Origin: Bradyrhizobium sp. OK095
GTDB lineage: Bacteria; Pseudomonadota; Alphaproteobacteria; Rhizobiales; Xanthobacteraceae
DNA length: 64,000 bases
Assembly (NCBI RefSeq): GCF_900109945.1
Contig: NZ_FOBX01000013.1
Location: 1-64,000 of the forward strand
Direction: 5' to 3'
Below are positions 53,919 through 62,380 of the stretch, one piece after another; positions within the stretch are counted from its first letter, which is position 1, and the number at the start of each line of letters is the position of its first letter. Made by a program: the position numbers and the translations under genes. The notes under the pieces are model-generated. The model made no database searches, was not told where the DNA came from, and was given only the letters and a program-made list of their open reading frames with translations.

Positions 53919-54338
53919 CTAACTTCCTGTGAATTTGGCGACCATTTCCGCCGGGAACGGTGCCGATTTCAGCTTGTCGGGATTGTCGGGGTCGCGACCG
54001 ACCAGGACGCGGGTCTCAAAGCCCTCGATCGCCAGCGCCTCGCCCTTGTAGACGTTGTGCTTCACCTCGAAGCTCGAGCGTTTGATGCTCTCGATCTTCG
54101 TTTCGATGGTGATCCAGTCGCCATAGGTCGAGGGGATGTAGAATTTGGACCGCGTGTCGACCATGGGAATGCCCACCAGGCCGTATTTTTTGACCAGGTC
54201 CTGCTTCGAGAACCCGGCGACCTCGAACAGGGTCGATGTCGAATCGTCGAACATCGCGAAATAGCGCGGGTAATAGACGATGTTGGCGGGGTCGCAGTCG
54301 CCCCACTGGATCTGGACGTCGCGCCGGTTCACGAACAT
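53919..54338 (-). CDS. Hotdog acyl-CoA thioesterase (4-hydroxybenzoyl-CoA thioesterase type)
   Basis: 139 residues, one hotdog domain. The catalytic Asp lies in QWGDCDPANIVYYPRYFAMFD, the motif of the 4-hydroxybenzoyl-CoA thioesterase/YbgC group. It would hydrolyse an aromatic acyl-CoA to the free acid and CoA in the cytoplasm. Encoded 12 nt downstream of the SDR and fourth in the operon. It may release 4-hydroxybenzoate (or vanillate) once the side chain has been shortened, feeding PobA encoded 8 kb away. That order of reactions is inference. Confidence 0.9.
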   Translation of the reverse strand: MFVNRRDVQIQWGDCDPANIVYYPRYFAMFDDSTSTLFEVAGFSKQDLVKKYGLVGIPMVDTRSKFYIPSTYGDWITIETKIESIKRSSFEVKHNVYKGEALAIEGFETRVLVGRDPDNPDKLKSAPFPAEMVAKFTGS

Positions 54339-54350
54339 GCGGCGTGTGCC

Positions 54351-55112
54351 TTACTTCGGCGCCATGCGCAGCGAGCCGTCGAGGCGCACCACTTCGCCGT
54401 TGAGGTAGGAATTCTCGACCATGTGCAGCGCGAGGGCCGCGAATTCGTCGGCGTGGCCGAGCCGGCGCGGGAAGGGGATCGCGGCGGCCAGCGAATCCTG
54501 GGCTTCCTGCGGCAGGTTCGCGAGCAGGGGGGTGAGGAACAGGCCGGGCGCAATCGTCAGCACGCGGACGCCGAACTGCGCGAGCTCGCGCGCGATCGGC
54601 AGCGTCATGCCGACGATGCCGCCCTTCGACGCCGAATAGGCCGATTGCCCGATCTGGCCGTCATAAGCGGCAACCGAGGCCGTGTTGATGATGACGCCGC
54701 GTTCGCCGGTCGCCTGCGGCTCGAGCTTGGACATCTCGGTTGCAGCGAGGCGCAGCATGTTGAAGGTGCCGATCAAATTGACCTTGATGACCTTGTCGAA
54801 ATCGGCGAGCGCCATCGGGCCGTCGCGGCCGACGACGCGTTTTGCGACGCCGATGCCGGCGCAGCTGACCAGCACGCGGGCCGGGCCATGGGCCTTGGTC
54901 GCCTGCGCGATCGCAGCTTCAGCGGAGGCGGCGTCGGAGACGTCGCAGGTCACGGCCACGCCCTTGATCTCGGCGGCAACGGTCTCCGCAAGCTTGGTAT
55001 TGAGATCGAACACCGCGACCCTGGCGCCCTGCGCCGCCAGTTTTCGCGCGGTGGCAGCGCCCAGTCCCGATGCACCGCCGGTGACGATGGCTGCCTGATC
55101 CTTCAACAACAT
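54351..55112 (-). CDS. SDR, 3-hydroxyacyl-CoA dehydrogenase (HSD10) type
   Basis: 253 residues, classical SDR with TGGASGLG cofactor loop, Asp at the end of strand 2 (VFDLN; NAD+ use), CAG, catalytic Ser in NTASVAAYDG, YSASK and APG. The overall sequence, notably ARVLVSCAGIGVAKRVVGRDGP and PFPRRLGHADEFAAL, follows the type II 3-hydroxyacyl-CoA dehydrogenase (HSD17B10-like) branch. In this operon it would oxidise the 3-hydroxy-3-arylpropanoyl-CoA made by the hydratase to the 3-oxo form. Start 25 nt after the ligase stop. Confidence 0.9.
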   Translation of the reverse strand: MLLKDQAAIVTGGASGLGAATARKLAAQGARVAVFDLNTKLAETVAAEIKGVAVTCDVSDAASAEAAIAQATKAHGPARVLVSCAGIGVAKRVVGRDGPMALADFDKVIKVNLIGTFNMLRLAATEMSKLEPQATGERGVIINTASVAAYDGQIGQSAYSASKGGIVGMTLPIARELAQFGVRVLTIAPGLFLTPLLANLPQEAQDSLAAAIPFPRRLGHADEFAALALHMVENSYLNGEVVRLDGSLRMAPK

Positions 55113-55137
55113 GGCGTTCTCCTGGTGCGATGGTTTC

Positions 55138-57021
55138 TTAGCCGACCGATATCACATGGTCCGATGGATTGGCAGCGTAGAGCTCGTCGATCAGCTCACC
55201 GCGATGTTCGAGCACCGCGCGCTGGTTGATCGAGCCCTTGTCGGTGACCTCGCCCTTGTCGATCGATAGCGGCGCGTCCAGCAGGATTGCGCGCGTGATC
55301 CGCGTCGAGGAGCCGGTGGCCGACGAGAGGAAACGCGTCAGGCGCTCGCGAAAAGCTTCGCGAACCAGCCGGTCGCGGGCGGTGACGGTGAGGTTGTCGG
55401 CGGGCAGCGTCGGGTTGATCAGCCGGCAGCCGTCGAGATCGAGCAGCACCAGCGCGGAGACCTCGTCGCGATTGATGCCGGCGATGACGACGTCGCGCAC
55501 CAGCGGCGCGCAGGCCGCAACAAACCGCGCGCGCAGCGGGCCGACACTGACCCAGGTGCCGCTGCCGAGCTTGAAATCCTCACTGACGCGGCCGTCGAAA
55601 TCGAAGCCGGCGTTGAGATCATCGGGATCAGCGGGCTTGAGCGCATCGCCCATCATGTAAAACCCTTCCTCGTCGAAGGATTTTGCGGTGATCTCGGGCT
55701 GCCGCCAGTAGCCGGGCATCACGTTAGGGCCCTTGGCGCGCACTTCCATCTTGCCGTTGTTCGGAACTAGCTTGGCGTCGTTGCCCGAGACGGGCAGGCC
55801 GACATGGCCGGAGCGGCTGGTGCGCGGATTGACCGACATGAAGAACGGCGAGGTCTCGGTCGCGCCAAGCCCGGTCAGCATCGGCACGCGATAACCCTTC
55901 TCCTTCACCGCGAGCTCGTCGAGGCTGTTCCAGACGAACGGCGACAGCGCCGCACCCGAGAAGAACATCGCGTGCAGCCGATCGAAGAATTTTGCGCGCA
56001 GGCCCTGGTCGTCGCGCAAATAGGGCAGCAGCGATTCATAGCCCTTGGGGACGTTGAAGTAGACCGTCGGCGAAATCTCCTGGAGATTGCGCACGGTCTC
56101 CTCGATACCGCCAGGCACCGGCTTGCCGGCGTCCAGATACATCGAGCCGCCATTGTAGAGCGTCAGCCCGATATTGTGGTTGCCGCCAAAGGTGTGGTTC
56201 CACGGCAGCCAGTCGATGATGACAGGCGGCTCGTCCTTGAGGAAGGCGAGCGTCTCGCGCAGCATGACCTGGTTGGCGCAGATCATGCGCTGGGTGTTGA
56301 TGACGGCCTTGGGATTGCCGGTCGAGCCCGAGGTCAGCAGAAATTTTGCGATCGTGTCGGGGCCGATCTTGCCGTGCATTACGTCGAGATCGCCGCGGAC
56401 CGGCGTCGCCATGAGGTCGGCGAGCAGCGTGACATCGCGGCCCGGCACGTGGCCGTAGGACGCCGCGATCTCGGTGCCGAGCGAGACATTGGCAGCGAGC
56501 GCATCCGAAAACTTGTCGGCATCCTCGGCGAAGACGAGGCCGGGCGTCAGCAGCTTCATCAGATAGGAGAGTTTTCCGTAATCCTTCGACACCAGCGAAT
56601 AGGCCGGCGACACCGGGCAGAACGGAACGCCGGCATAGAACGCGCCGAACGCCAGCAGCGCATGGTCGATCGAATTGCCGGAGAGGATGACGACCGGCCG
56701 CTCCGCCGACAGGCCGCGCCGGATCAGGCTGGAGGCAATGTGCCGGCTCGCGGTGAGCAGCTCGGCATAGGTGATCTTGCGCCAGCCGCGGCCACCCTCG
56801 CGCTCGGCCATGAAAATTCGGTCCGGCGTTGTCGCCGCCCAGTGGTGCAGACGGTCGGTGATGCGGACGGGATAGTCGCCGAGCGGCTGTTTGGGCCGCA
56901 GGTAAATCGTGCCGTCGTCGCGACGATCGATGTCGACGACGGGATCGCCGAACGAAATGGGCCGCAGCGGGGAAGTGCTCGCGCCGCGCTCCATGCTGGA
57001 AGAGGACGGCTGCGCGCTCAT
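55138..57021 (-). CDS. Feruloyl-CoA synthase (hydroxycinnamate-CoA ligase)
   Basis: 627 residues from the ATG at 57021; the open frame further upstream is a shadow of the hydratase gene. ANL ligase of the long feruloyl-CoA synthase type: SFGDPVVDIDRRDDGTIYLRPKQPLGDYPVRITDRLHHWAATTPDRIFMAER at the start, P-loop LLTSGSTGNPKAVINTQ, IDWLPWNHTFGGNHN, GLGATETSPF and FDFDGRVSEDFKLGSGTWV. It converts ferulate, p-coumarate or caffeate to the CoA ester with ATP. Overlaps the hydratase gene by 4 nt (ATGA). Confidence 0.92.
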   Translation of the reverse strand: MSAQPSSSSMERGASTSPLRPISFGDPVVDIDRRDDGTIYLRPKQPLGDYPVRITDRLHHWAATTPDRIFMAEREGGRGWRKITYAELLTASRHIASSLIRRGLSAERPVVILSGNSIDHALLAFGAFYAGVPFCPVSPAYSLVSKDYGKLSYLMKLLTPGLVFAEDADKFSDALAANVSLGTEIAASYGHVPGRDVTLLADLMATPVRGDLDVMHGKIGPDTIAKFLLTSGSTGNPKAVINTQRMICANQVMLRETLAFLKDEPPVIIDWLPWNHTFGGNHNIGLTLYNGGSMYLDAGKPVPGGIEETVRNLQEISPTVYFNVPKGYESLLPYLRDDQGLRAKFFDRLHAMFFSGAALSPFVWNSLDELAVKEKGYRVPMLTGLGATETSPFFMSVNPRTSRSGHVGLPVSGNDAKLVPNNGKMEVRAKGPNVMPGYWRQPEITAKSFDEEGFYMMGDALKPADPDDLNAGFDFDGRVSEDFKLGSGTWVSVGPLRARFVAACAPLVRDVVIAGINRDEVSALVLLDLDGCRLINPTLPADNLTVTARDRLVREAFRERLTRFLSSATGSSTRITRAILLDAPLSIDKGEVTDKGSINQRAVLEHRGELIDELYAANPSDHVISVG

Positions 57022-57827
57022 GACTTTGGCTTCACCTTGGCGGTCTTGTGCTCGAGGAATTCGCGGATCCTTCGTTTTGCCTCTTTGTCGCTCTGCGCCA
57101 CCGTCGCCATCAGCGATTCCATCAAGAGCCCGGTCTGGGGATTGGCCTCCGCGATCATCGGCAGCGCCTGGAGCACGGCGAAATTCGTCAGCGGCGCGTT
57201 GGAGGCGATCTTGGTGGCAAGCTCCAGCGCCTTGCCGAGCCCGTTGTTGGCTTCGGTCAGATATTGCGCAAAGCCGTAGGAGGCGCCTTCGGTCGCGGTA
57301 TAGACGCGGCCGGTCAGCATCATGTCCATCATCCGGGCAACGCCGATCAGCCGCGGCAGCCGCACCGAGCCGCCACCGCCGACGAAGATGCCGCGCTGCC
57401 CCTCCGGCAACGCAAAATAGGTCGAGGGCTCGGCGACGCGGATATGCGCCGCACAGGCAAGCTCCAGCCCGCCGCCGATCACGGCGCCCCGGAGCGCAGC
57501 GATAACAGGCACGCGGCTGTACTGGATGCGGTCGAACACCCGGTGCCACATCTGCGAATGCAGCAGGCCGCCGGTGGCGTCGTGGTCCTGCAGCTCGGAC
57601 AGGTCGAGACCGCTGGAGAAATGATCGCCGATGCCGTGAATGACGACCGCGCCGATATCCTCGGGCAGGGACGCAAAACACTCGCCGATTTCCAGGATGA
57701 TGCCGTCATTGAGCGCATTGCGCTTGGCCGGCCGGTTCAGACCCACGGTCAGAACCCGGTCCGCCCGCTCGATCCTCAACAGCCCGGAGGCGCCCGCGTC
57801 AGCGGTCTCGGCGTTTCCCTGTGTCAT
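57018..57827 (-). CDS. Enoyl-CoA hydratase family protein of the hydroxycinnamate operon
   Basis: 269 residues. Crotonase fold with ALRGAVIGGGLELACAAHIRVAE, where Glu of GGGLE is the first catalytic acid, and ALPEGQRGIFVGGGGSVRLPRLIG, where the second region supplies Glu in PEG. It should hydrate hydroxycinnamoyl-CoA at the double bond. Whether it also cleaves it to vanillin and acetyl-CoA, as feruloyl-CoA hydratase/lyases do, cannot be decided. The following SDR and thioesterase argue for the oxidative, non-lyase route. First gene of the operon; an AT-rich dyad lies 20 nt upstream. Confidence 0.9.
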   Translation of the reverse strand: MTQGNAETADAGASGLLRIERADRVLTVGLNRPAKRNALNDGIILEIGECFASLPEDIGAVVIHGIGDHFSSGLDLSELQDHDATGGLLHSQMWHRVFDRIQYSRVPVIAALRGAVIGGGLELACAAHIRVAEPSTYFALPEGQRGIFVGGGGSVRLPRLIGVARMMDMMLTGRVYTATEGASYGFAQYLTEANNGLGKALELATKIASNAPLTNFAVLQALPMIAEANPQTGLLMESLMATVAQSDKEAKRRIREFLEHKTAKVKPKS

Positions 57828-57846
57828 TTGCGTCCTTATAAGAATA

Positions 57847-57861
57847 GTTATGTTGTATAAC
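57847..57861. promoter_or_regulatory. AT-rich dyad upstream of the hydroxycinnamate operon
   Basis: GTTAT and ATAAC arms around gttgt, immediately upstream of the hydratase gene and in the likely promoter. Similar AT-rich dyads lie before dctP (62178) and pobA (62299). MarR-type repressors answering to aroyl-CoA esters bind such sites in related pathways. Confidence 0.5.
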
Positions 57862-57930
57862 GAATTTGGCGGGAGTCAATATGGCTGGGCCCGGGACGGC
57901 GCCTTACAGCGCGGGCGTTGCCACATCTTC

Positions 57931-58016
57931 CGTCATTGCGAGCGCAGCGAAGCAATCCAGACTGTATCCGCGGAAGCGGTCTGGATTGCTTCGTCGCTTC
58001 GCTCCTCGCAATGACG
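57931..58016. repeat. Palindromic intergenic repeat (REP-like, family A)
   Basis: About 86 bp, same family as 3842-3921: cgtcattgcgagcg at the left, tcgcaatgacg at the right and nested gaagcaatccaga/tctggattgcttc arms. Lies directly after the hicB stop codon. Confidence 0.85.
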
Positions 58017-58019
58017 AGG

Positions 58020-58418
58020 TCAGACGGCTTCAGTGATCAACTTCTTCGCGGCCTGAGCAAGCAGTCCCGACCGCGTGTAGCCATGGGCCTCGGCATATCT
58101 GTCGATCTGCTCCAGCACGTCGCCGGGCAAGGTGACATTGACGCGTACGATCTTCGGCTGGCTGTCTTTCACCGACACCAGAATGGCGACGCCCGAGCGG
58201 TTCTCGGGATCTGACATGATGTCTTCGAGCGACGAAGGTTCCGGGATCGCTTCTTCGTCTTCCGCCATGCCTTCGAGGTGAAACGCCAGCGCTTCCTCGG
58301 CCATATCGCGTGCTTCGTCGAGCGTGGTCCCTGCGGTCACGAGTCCGGGCAGATCGGGAAACGACACGCCGAAATCGCTGTCGGCATCCTTATGGATCAA
58401 TCCGATGTAATGACGCAT
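58020..58418 (-). CDS. hicB: HicB family antitoxin
   Basis: 132 residues from the ATG at 58418. N-terminal RNase H-like HicB domain (HYIGLIHKDADSDFGVSFPDLPGLVTAGTTLDEARDMAEEALAFHLE), then a C-terminal ribbon-helix-helix segment (RVNVTLPGDVLEQIDRYAEAHGYTRSGLLAQAAKKL) that would bind the operator. It neutralises HicA and represses the pair. It follows hicA with the start just past its stop; a GTG at 58427 that overlaps hicA is an alternative start. Confidence 0.92.
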   Translation of the reverse strand: MRHYIGLIHKDADSDFGVSFPDLPGLVTAGTTLDEARDMAEEALAFHLEGMAEDEEAIPEPSSLEDIMSDPENRSGVAILVSVKDSQPKIVRVNVTLPGDVLEQIDRYAEAHGYTRSGLLAQAAKKLITEAV

Positions 58419-58423
58419 GGCGC

Positions 58424-58612
58424 TCACCTCAGCTTCAGGCCGGACTGTTTTTCAATGCTCTTCAGCGTCCCCAGCGCCACGTCCCGCTTTGGGTGAGGGA
58501 CCGTGACGCGGCCGCTTTTCGTCGGATGCTTGAATTGGACGTGGCTGCCCTTTTGAGCCACCTGAACCCAGCCGTCCCTCTGAAGGGCCGAGATAATGTC
58601 CCAGCTATTCAT
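58424..58612 (-). CDS. hicA: HicA family mRNA interferase toxin
   Basis: 62 residues, the full length of HicA. dsRNA-binding-like fold with the catalytic His in QKGSHVQFKHP and the closing RDVALGTLKSIEKQSGL. It cleaves mRNA when free of HicB. The gene comes first in the pair, the usual hicAB order, and is preceded by an AT-rich promoter region containing tgtgtatttatacaca (58615-58630), a 16-bp palindrome suited to HicB/RHH binding. Confidence 0.93.
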   Translation of the reverse strand: MNSWDIISALQRDGWVQVAQKGSHVQFKHPTKSGRVTVPHPKRDVALGTLKSIEKQSGLKLR

Positions 58613-58631
58613 GGTGTGTATTTATACACAC
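58613..58631. promoter_or_regulatory. hicAB operator palindrome
   Basis: A perfect 16-bp palindrome, tgtgtatttatacaca allowing a central mismatch, sits directly upstream of the hicA ATG and overlaps its promoter. This is where the HicB ribbon-helix-helix domain would bind. Confidence 0.6.
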
Positions 58632-58655
58632 TATTCGTCTTTGTCAATGAAGCCC

Positions 58656-59114
58656 TCACACCACCTGATGCACGTCGATCACGACGCGGTCCGCGTGCCG
58701 CGCGGCGGAGCCCACAAAAATGTGCTCCATCAGCCAGCGATAGTTTTCATGCCCGGTCTCGAATTTCGGCACCGTGCGAAAATAAATCAGCTTCGGATCG
58801 ACCGGCTCGCCGCGCTTGAGCTTTTGCAGCAGCTCGACCGGGCCGAAGCGCATGCCCTTGTTCTCGACATAGACGACCGCGCCGTCGTCGGTCTCGAAGG
58901 CGTATTTGGCCTCGAGGTCGATCAGCTCGTTGGGGCGGATGGTCTGGAAATCGGCGCCGAACGGCAGCACCTTGCCAGCGATTGCGCCCGTCACCTCGCC
59001 GCCGAGGATCGGGATGATGCGGCGAACGCCGATGCCGGTTTCGCCGGCGGTGACGACGTCGCCAATTTTGGCGGTGATGGTGAAGACGTATTTCGTTTCG
59101 AGGGTTGGTATCAT
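58656..59114 (-). CDS. DUF3237 family protein
   Basis: 152 residues, beta-rich, cytoplasmic. Starts TLETKYVFTITAKIGDVVTAGETGIGVRRIIPILGGEVTG and contains RPNELIDLEAKYAFETDDGAVVYVENKGMR, both hallmarks of DUF3237. It ends with YRWLMEHIFVGSAARHADRVVIDVHQV. Proteins of this family have no settled function but recur beside aromatic and TRAP transport genes. Its ATG overlaps the dctM stop by one base, so it is the last gene of the TRAP operon and may act on the imported compound. Confidence 0.88.
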   Translation of the reverse strand: MIPTLETKYVFTITAKIGDVVTAGETGIGVRRIIPILGGEVTGAIAGKVLPFGADFQTIRPNELIDLEAKYAFETDDGAVVYVENKGMRFGPVELLQKLKRGEPVDPKLIYFRTVPKFETGHENYRWLMEHIFVGSAARHADRVVIDVHQVV

Positions 59115-60433
59115 CAGTGCGCCATCATGCGAGTTGGTAGCCAGGTCGCCAGAATGGGAAACGCGATCAGGATCACGAGCCTCACGAGATCGGTCGCCAC
59201 GAACGGGATCACACCCTTGAAGATGGTGGAGAACGACACGTCCTTCACCACGCTTTTGATGACAAAGACGTTCATACCGACCGGCGGGTGGATCAGGCCG
59301 AGCTCGACGGTCATGACGATGATGACGCCGAACCAGATCGGGTCAAACCCAAGATGCGTGATCACGGGGAAAATGATCGGCACGGTCAGGATGATCATCG
59401 CCATGGCGTCCATCAGGCAGCCGAGCACCAGATACATCACCATGATCAGCGCCAGCACGCCGTAGGGGCCGAGGCCGAGGCCGGTCAAGAATTCCGTCAC
59501 CTTTTGCGGGGTCTGCGTCACCGTGAGGAAATAGCCGAAAATCAAGGCGCCGATCAGCACGGTGAACACCGCGGCCGCGGTGCGCGTCGCCTGGAGCAGC
59601 GAAGCCAAAATCTTCTCGCGATCGAGCCGGCCCGTGACCACGCCGATGATGAAGGCGCCCGCGGCGCCGACGCCGCCGGCTTCCGTCGGGGTGAAGCGCG
59701 GCAAATAGGGCAGGCCGTAGAGGCCGCCGATGACGAACACGAACAGCAGCACCGGCGCCCAGATCTCCTTCAAGCCGACAAAGCGCTCGCGCCACGGCAG
59801 CACCTTGCCCTTGGGCAGGAAGTCGGGGCGGAAATAGCCGATCAGGAAGATCGTGATCATGTACATGGTCATCGCCAGCAGACCCGGGATGATGCCGGCC
59901 ATGAACAGCTTGCCGATGTCCTGCTCGGTGATGATGCCGTAGACCGCAAGCACCGTGGAGGGCGGCAGCATCGCGCCTAGCGTGCCGCCGGCCGCGATCA
60001 CGCCGGTCGCGAACGACTGCGGGTAGCCGAAGCGGCGCATCTCGGGATAGGCGACCGCGGAGAAGGTTGCGGCGGTCGCAACGGAAGAGCCGCAGATTGC
60101 GGCAAAGCCGCCGCAGGCGCCGACGGTGGCGATGCCGAGCCCGCCGCGCAGATGCCCGACAAAGCCGTTGGCGGCGCGGAACAGCTCGCGGCTCATGCCG
60201 GAATTGCTGACGAAGGAGCCCATCAGCAGGAACATCGGGATGACGCCGAACGTATAGTCGGTCACCGTGCGCATCGAGGTCTGGCCCACCAGCTTCAGCG
60301 CCGGCGTGGCGCCGACCAGATAGGTGAAGCCGGACACACCGACGAGGCCCATGGCCATGCCGACGGGCACGCGCAGCAGCATCAGCGCGAACAGGGAAAC
60401 GAAGCCGAGGATGGCGACCGCATCGGTGCTCAT
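59114..60433 (-). CDS. TRAP transporter large permease (DctM type)
   Basis: 439 residues with about twelve membrane helices. Typical DctM segments: RVPVGMAMGLVGVSG, GSFVSNSGMSRELFRAANGFVGHLRGGLGIATVGACGGFAAICGSSVATAATF, GTLGAMLPPSTVLAVYG, LIHPPVGMNVFVIKSV. It forms the Na+-driven channel with DctQ. The gene lies 2 nt after dctQ. With the aromatic genes around it, it probably imports a hydroxycinnamate or related aromatic acid, as TarPQM does in Rhodopseudomonas. Confidence 0.93.
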   Translation of the reverse strand: MSTDAVAILGFVSLFALMLLRVPVGMAMGLVGVSGFTYLVGATPALKLVGQTSMRTVTDYTFGVIPMFLLMGSFVSNSGMSRELFRAANGFVGHLRGGLGIATVGACGGFAAICGSSVATAATFSAVAYPEMRRFGYPQSFATGVIAAGGTLGAMLPPSTVLAVYGIITEQDIGKLFMAGIIPGLLAMTMYMITIFLIGYFRPDFLPKGKVLPWRERFVGLKEIWAPVLLFVFVIGGLYGLPYLPRFTPTEAGGVGAAGAFIIGVVTGRLDREKILASLLQATRTAAAVFTVLIGALIFGYFLTVTQTPQKVTEFLTGLGLGPYGVLALIMVMYLVLGCLMDAMAMIILTVPIIFPVITHLGFDPIWFGVIIVMTVELGLIHPPVGMNVFVIKSVVKDVSFSTIFKGVIPFVATDLVRLVILIAFPILATWLPTRMMAH

Positions 60434-60435
60434 GA

Positions 60436-60945
60436 TTATTCCGTCGCCTTCAGCTTGGGGTCGTGCATCTCTTCCGGATGGAAGATCAATCGGTAGGTGC
60501 GGATCGCGATCAAGAGCACGGCCGAGACGTCGCCGATCCAGGCCACTGCGAAGAACGGCCAGGTCGGCATGTGCATATCAAAAGTCTGGACGTTGTCGTT
60601 GTAGGTGCCGCGCACCTTGTCGAACAGCGTCCAGGTCTGCACGGTGACGACGAACAGCAGCACCAGGGTCGCGAACACGTCGATCCAGCGCTGATAGCGC
60701 GGACCGACATTGCCCCAGACCAGGTCGACCGTGATGTGGGTGCCGCGATAGGAGGTCGCCGCGATGCCCCAGAAGATGAGGATGCCGAGCAGCAGCCGGC
60801 CGATATCGAACGAGTCGGGGATCGCGTAGTTCAGCGTGTTGCGCAACAGCACCGACAGGAAGATGTCGAGCGCGACGATGCCGACGAAAGCGGCCGCGAT
60901 CCATTCGATCGAATCGATCACGCGATCCATCCAGGCGCGCTTCAT
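60436..60945 (-). CDS. TRAP transporter small permease (DctQ type)
   Basis: 169 residues, four membrane helices (about 10-30, 48-66, 88-108, 128-148), with the DctQ-type RRTL-like SFDIGRLLLGILIFWGIAATSYRGTHITVDLVWG and a polar C-terminal tail. Membrane partner of DctM, which starts 2 nt later. It is separated from the binding-protein gene by 166 nt containing a strong hairpin. Confidence 0.92.
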   Translation of the reverse strand: MKRAWMDRVIDSIEWIAAAFVGIVALDIFLSVLLRNTLNYAIPDSFDIGRLLLGILIFWGIAATSYRGTHITVDLVWGNVGPRYQRWIDVFATLVLLFVVTVQTWTLFDKVRGTYNDNVQTFDMHMPTWPFFAVAWIGDVSAVLLIAIRTYRLIFHPEEMHDPKLKATE

Positions 60946-60998
60946 GGGAGTTTCCTGTGTGATGTCATTCTCGTTCTCGACCCGGCCGCGGCCCTTCG

Positions 60999-61022
60999 CC
61001 TCTCCCCGCGTGCGGGGAGAGG
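60999..61022 (-). other. Hairpin between dctP and dctQ
   Basis: Perfect 11-bp arms (60999-61009 cctctccccgc and 61012-61022) with a 2-nt loop, inside the 166-nt gap between the binding-protein gene and the permease genes. Such a hairpin can protect the 3' end of the receptor mRNA, giving more receptor than permease. Confidence 0.65.
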
Positions 61023-61111
61023 GAGAGGAAGCATCGTGCGCTCCTAACCGCGCACCCGCAGGAGCACGGCGGCGAGATGCCCCTCGCCGCCGTGCTCCTT
61101 TCGACGCGAGG

Positions 61112-62128
61112 CTACTCCGCCAGCGCGTTGTACTTCTTCAGCGAGGCCTTCAGATCCGCCAGCGCTGCGTCGGGATCAGCGCCGGCTTTCTTGGCACCGT
61201 CGCCCCAGGTCTTCACCAGTGGCTCGGCGGCCTTCTTCCAGGCGGCAGTCTGCTCGGGCGTCAGCTTGTAGACCTCGTGATCGGTCTCCGCCTTCACCTT
61301 GTCGACGCCGGCGTCCTCGAACTTGCCCCAGTATTCGCCGACCACGCCGGCCATCTCGATCGAGCAGTTCTTGTCGACCGCGGCCTTCTGCTTGTCGGAC
61401 ATCGCGTTGTACTTGTCCTTGTTCATCACGAACACGAAGGTCGTGGTGTAGAGCGGCGCCTCCATGTCGTACTTGGTCACCTTGTCGATGCCGAACAGCA
61501 CCAGGGAGCCCCAGGGGAAGGTGACGCCGTCGGCAACGCCGCGCTCGATGATGTCGCGCACTTCAGGCGCGGAGGACTGCACGTTGGTGCCGCCGAGCGA
61601 GGTGACGAAATTGGCCATGGTGGCGTGGGCGGGACGGATCTTCAGCCCCTTCACGTCCTCCGGCATCACGATCTTCTTGGTCTTGGAATGGAAGGAGGAG
61701 GGCGAGTGGACGAAGGCGAGGCAATATTTGACGTCCTTCATCTCCTTCTCGGCATATTTGCGATACCAGGCGTCCAGCCCCATCGAGCCGCCCTTGGCGT
61801 CCGAAATCAGGAACGGCAATTCACCGGCGCCGATGATCGGGAAGCGGCCGGGCTGGTAGCCGGGATTGACGTAGGTGACGTCGGCGATGCCATCGCGCGC
61901 CATGTCGTAATGGTCGAAAGCCTTGCCGAGCTGCTGGGCCGGAAACACCTTGCCCGTGATGGTGCCGCCGGAATCCTTGTTCACCGCGGCTACCCAATCT
62001 TCCAGGGATTTCTGCAGCGGGTGCGATGCCGGCACCCAGTGCGAGACCTTCAGGTCGAAGGTCTTGTCCTGCGCCAACGCAGGCGTCACGCTTGCTGCCA
62101 GCAGCAAAGCCAGACAGGCTTTCCTCAT
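61112..62128 (-). CDS. TRAP transporter substrate-binding protein (DctP type)
   Basis: 338 residues from the ATG at 62128 (GGGAGAG 9 nt upstream). Signal peptide to residue 21 (LLLAASVTPALAQ). Mature receptor with LKVSHWVPASHPLQKSLEDWVAAVNKDSGG, the conserved Arg in GLKIRPAHATMANFVTSLGGT that binds the substrate carboxylate, and GVADGVTFPWGSLVLF. It catches an organic acid in the periplasm for DctQM. By context an aromatic acid is likely. Divergent from pobA. Confidence 0.92.
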   Translation of the reverse strand: MRKACLALLLAASVTPALAQDKTFDLKVSHWVPASHPLQKSLEDWVAAVNKDSGGTITGKVFPAQQLGKAFDHYDMARDGIADVTYVNPGYQPGRFPIIGAGELPFLISDAKGGSMGLDAWYRKYAEKEMKDVKYCLAFVHSPSSFHSKTKKIVMPEDVKGLKIRPAHATMANFVTSLGGTNVQSSAPEVRDIIERGVADGVTFPWGSLVLFGIDKVTKYDMEAPLYTTTFVFVMNKDKYNAMSDKQKAAVDKNCSIEMAGVVGEYWGKFEDAGVDKVKAETDHEVYKLTPEQTAAWKKAAEPLVKTWGDGAKKAGADPDAALADLKASLKKYNALAE

Positions 62129-62177
62129 CACGAATCTCTCCCTCTTTGTGACTGCGGGCTTCGATGGCCCGGTCTCT

Positions 62178-62199
62178 TTAATTAACATGTTATCTAATT
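62178..62199. promoter_or_regulatory. AT-rich dyad upstream of dctP
   Basis: TAACATGTTA (62183-62192) is a perfect 10-bp palindrome inside a longer AT-rich imperfect dyad in the pobA-dctP divergent region, 50 nt upstream of the dctP start. Confidence 0.5.
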
Positions 62200-62298
62200 G
62201 GCCGGCGCATTCAAGCCGGAACTGGCGCGACATTGACGTCAGCCATTTTGCATGGATTTGTCGCGATGCGGCGACGCGCGCTCCCCTTTTGCCCAACG

Positions 62299-62313
62299 AT
62301 TATATGATATAAT
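62299..62313. promoter_or_regulatory. AT-rich dyad upstream of pobA
   Basis: ATTATATGATATAAT, perfect 7-bp arms around one G, 68 nt upstream of the pobA start. It doubles as a likely -10 region. Together with the dyads at 57847 and 62178 it suggests a common regulator of the aromatic genes. Confidence 0.55.
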
Positions 62314-62380
62314 TAACTTGCGCGGATCAGCACGACAAGCGAGCCGCGACGAAAGCCTACAGGATCGGGAGGAGCAAGTA

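Noticed and set aside
55138..57681. Feruloyl-CoA synthase start at 57681
   Set aside because: The extra 220 codons lie antisense-free but out of frame within the hydratase gene and have no family similarity. The ATG at 57021 overlaps the hydratase stop as usual for coupled genes.
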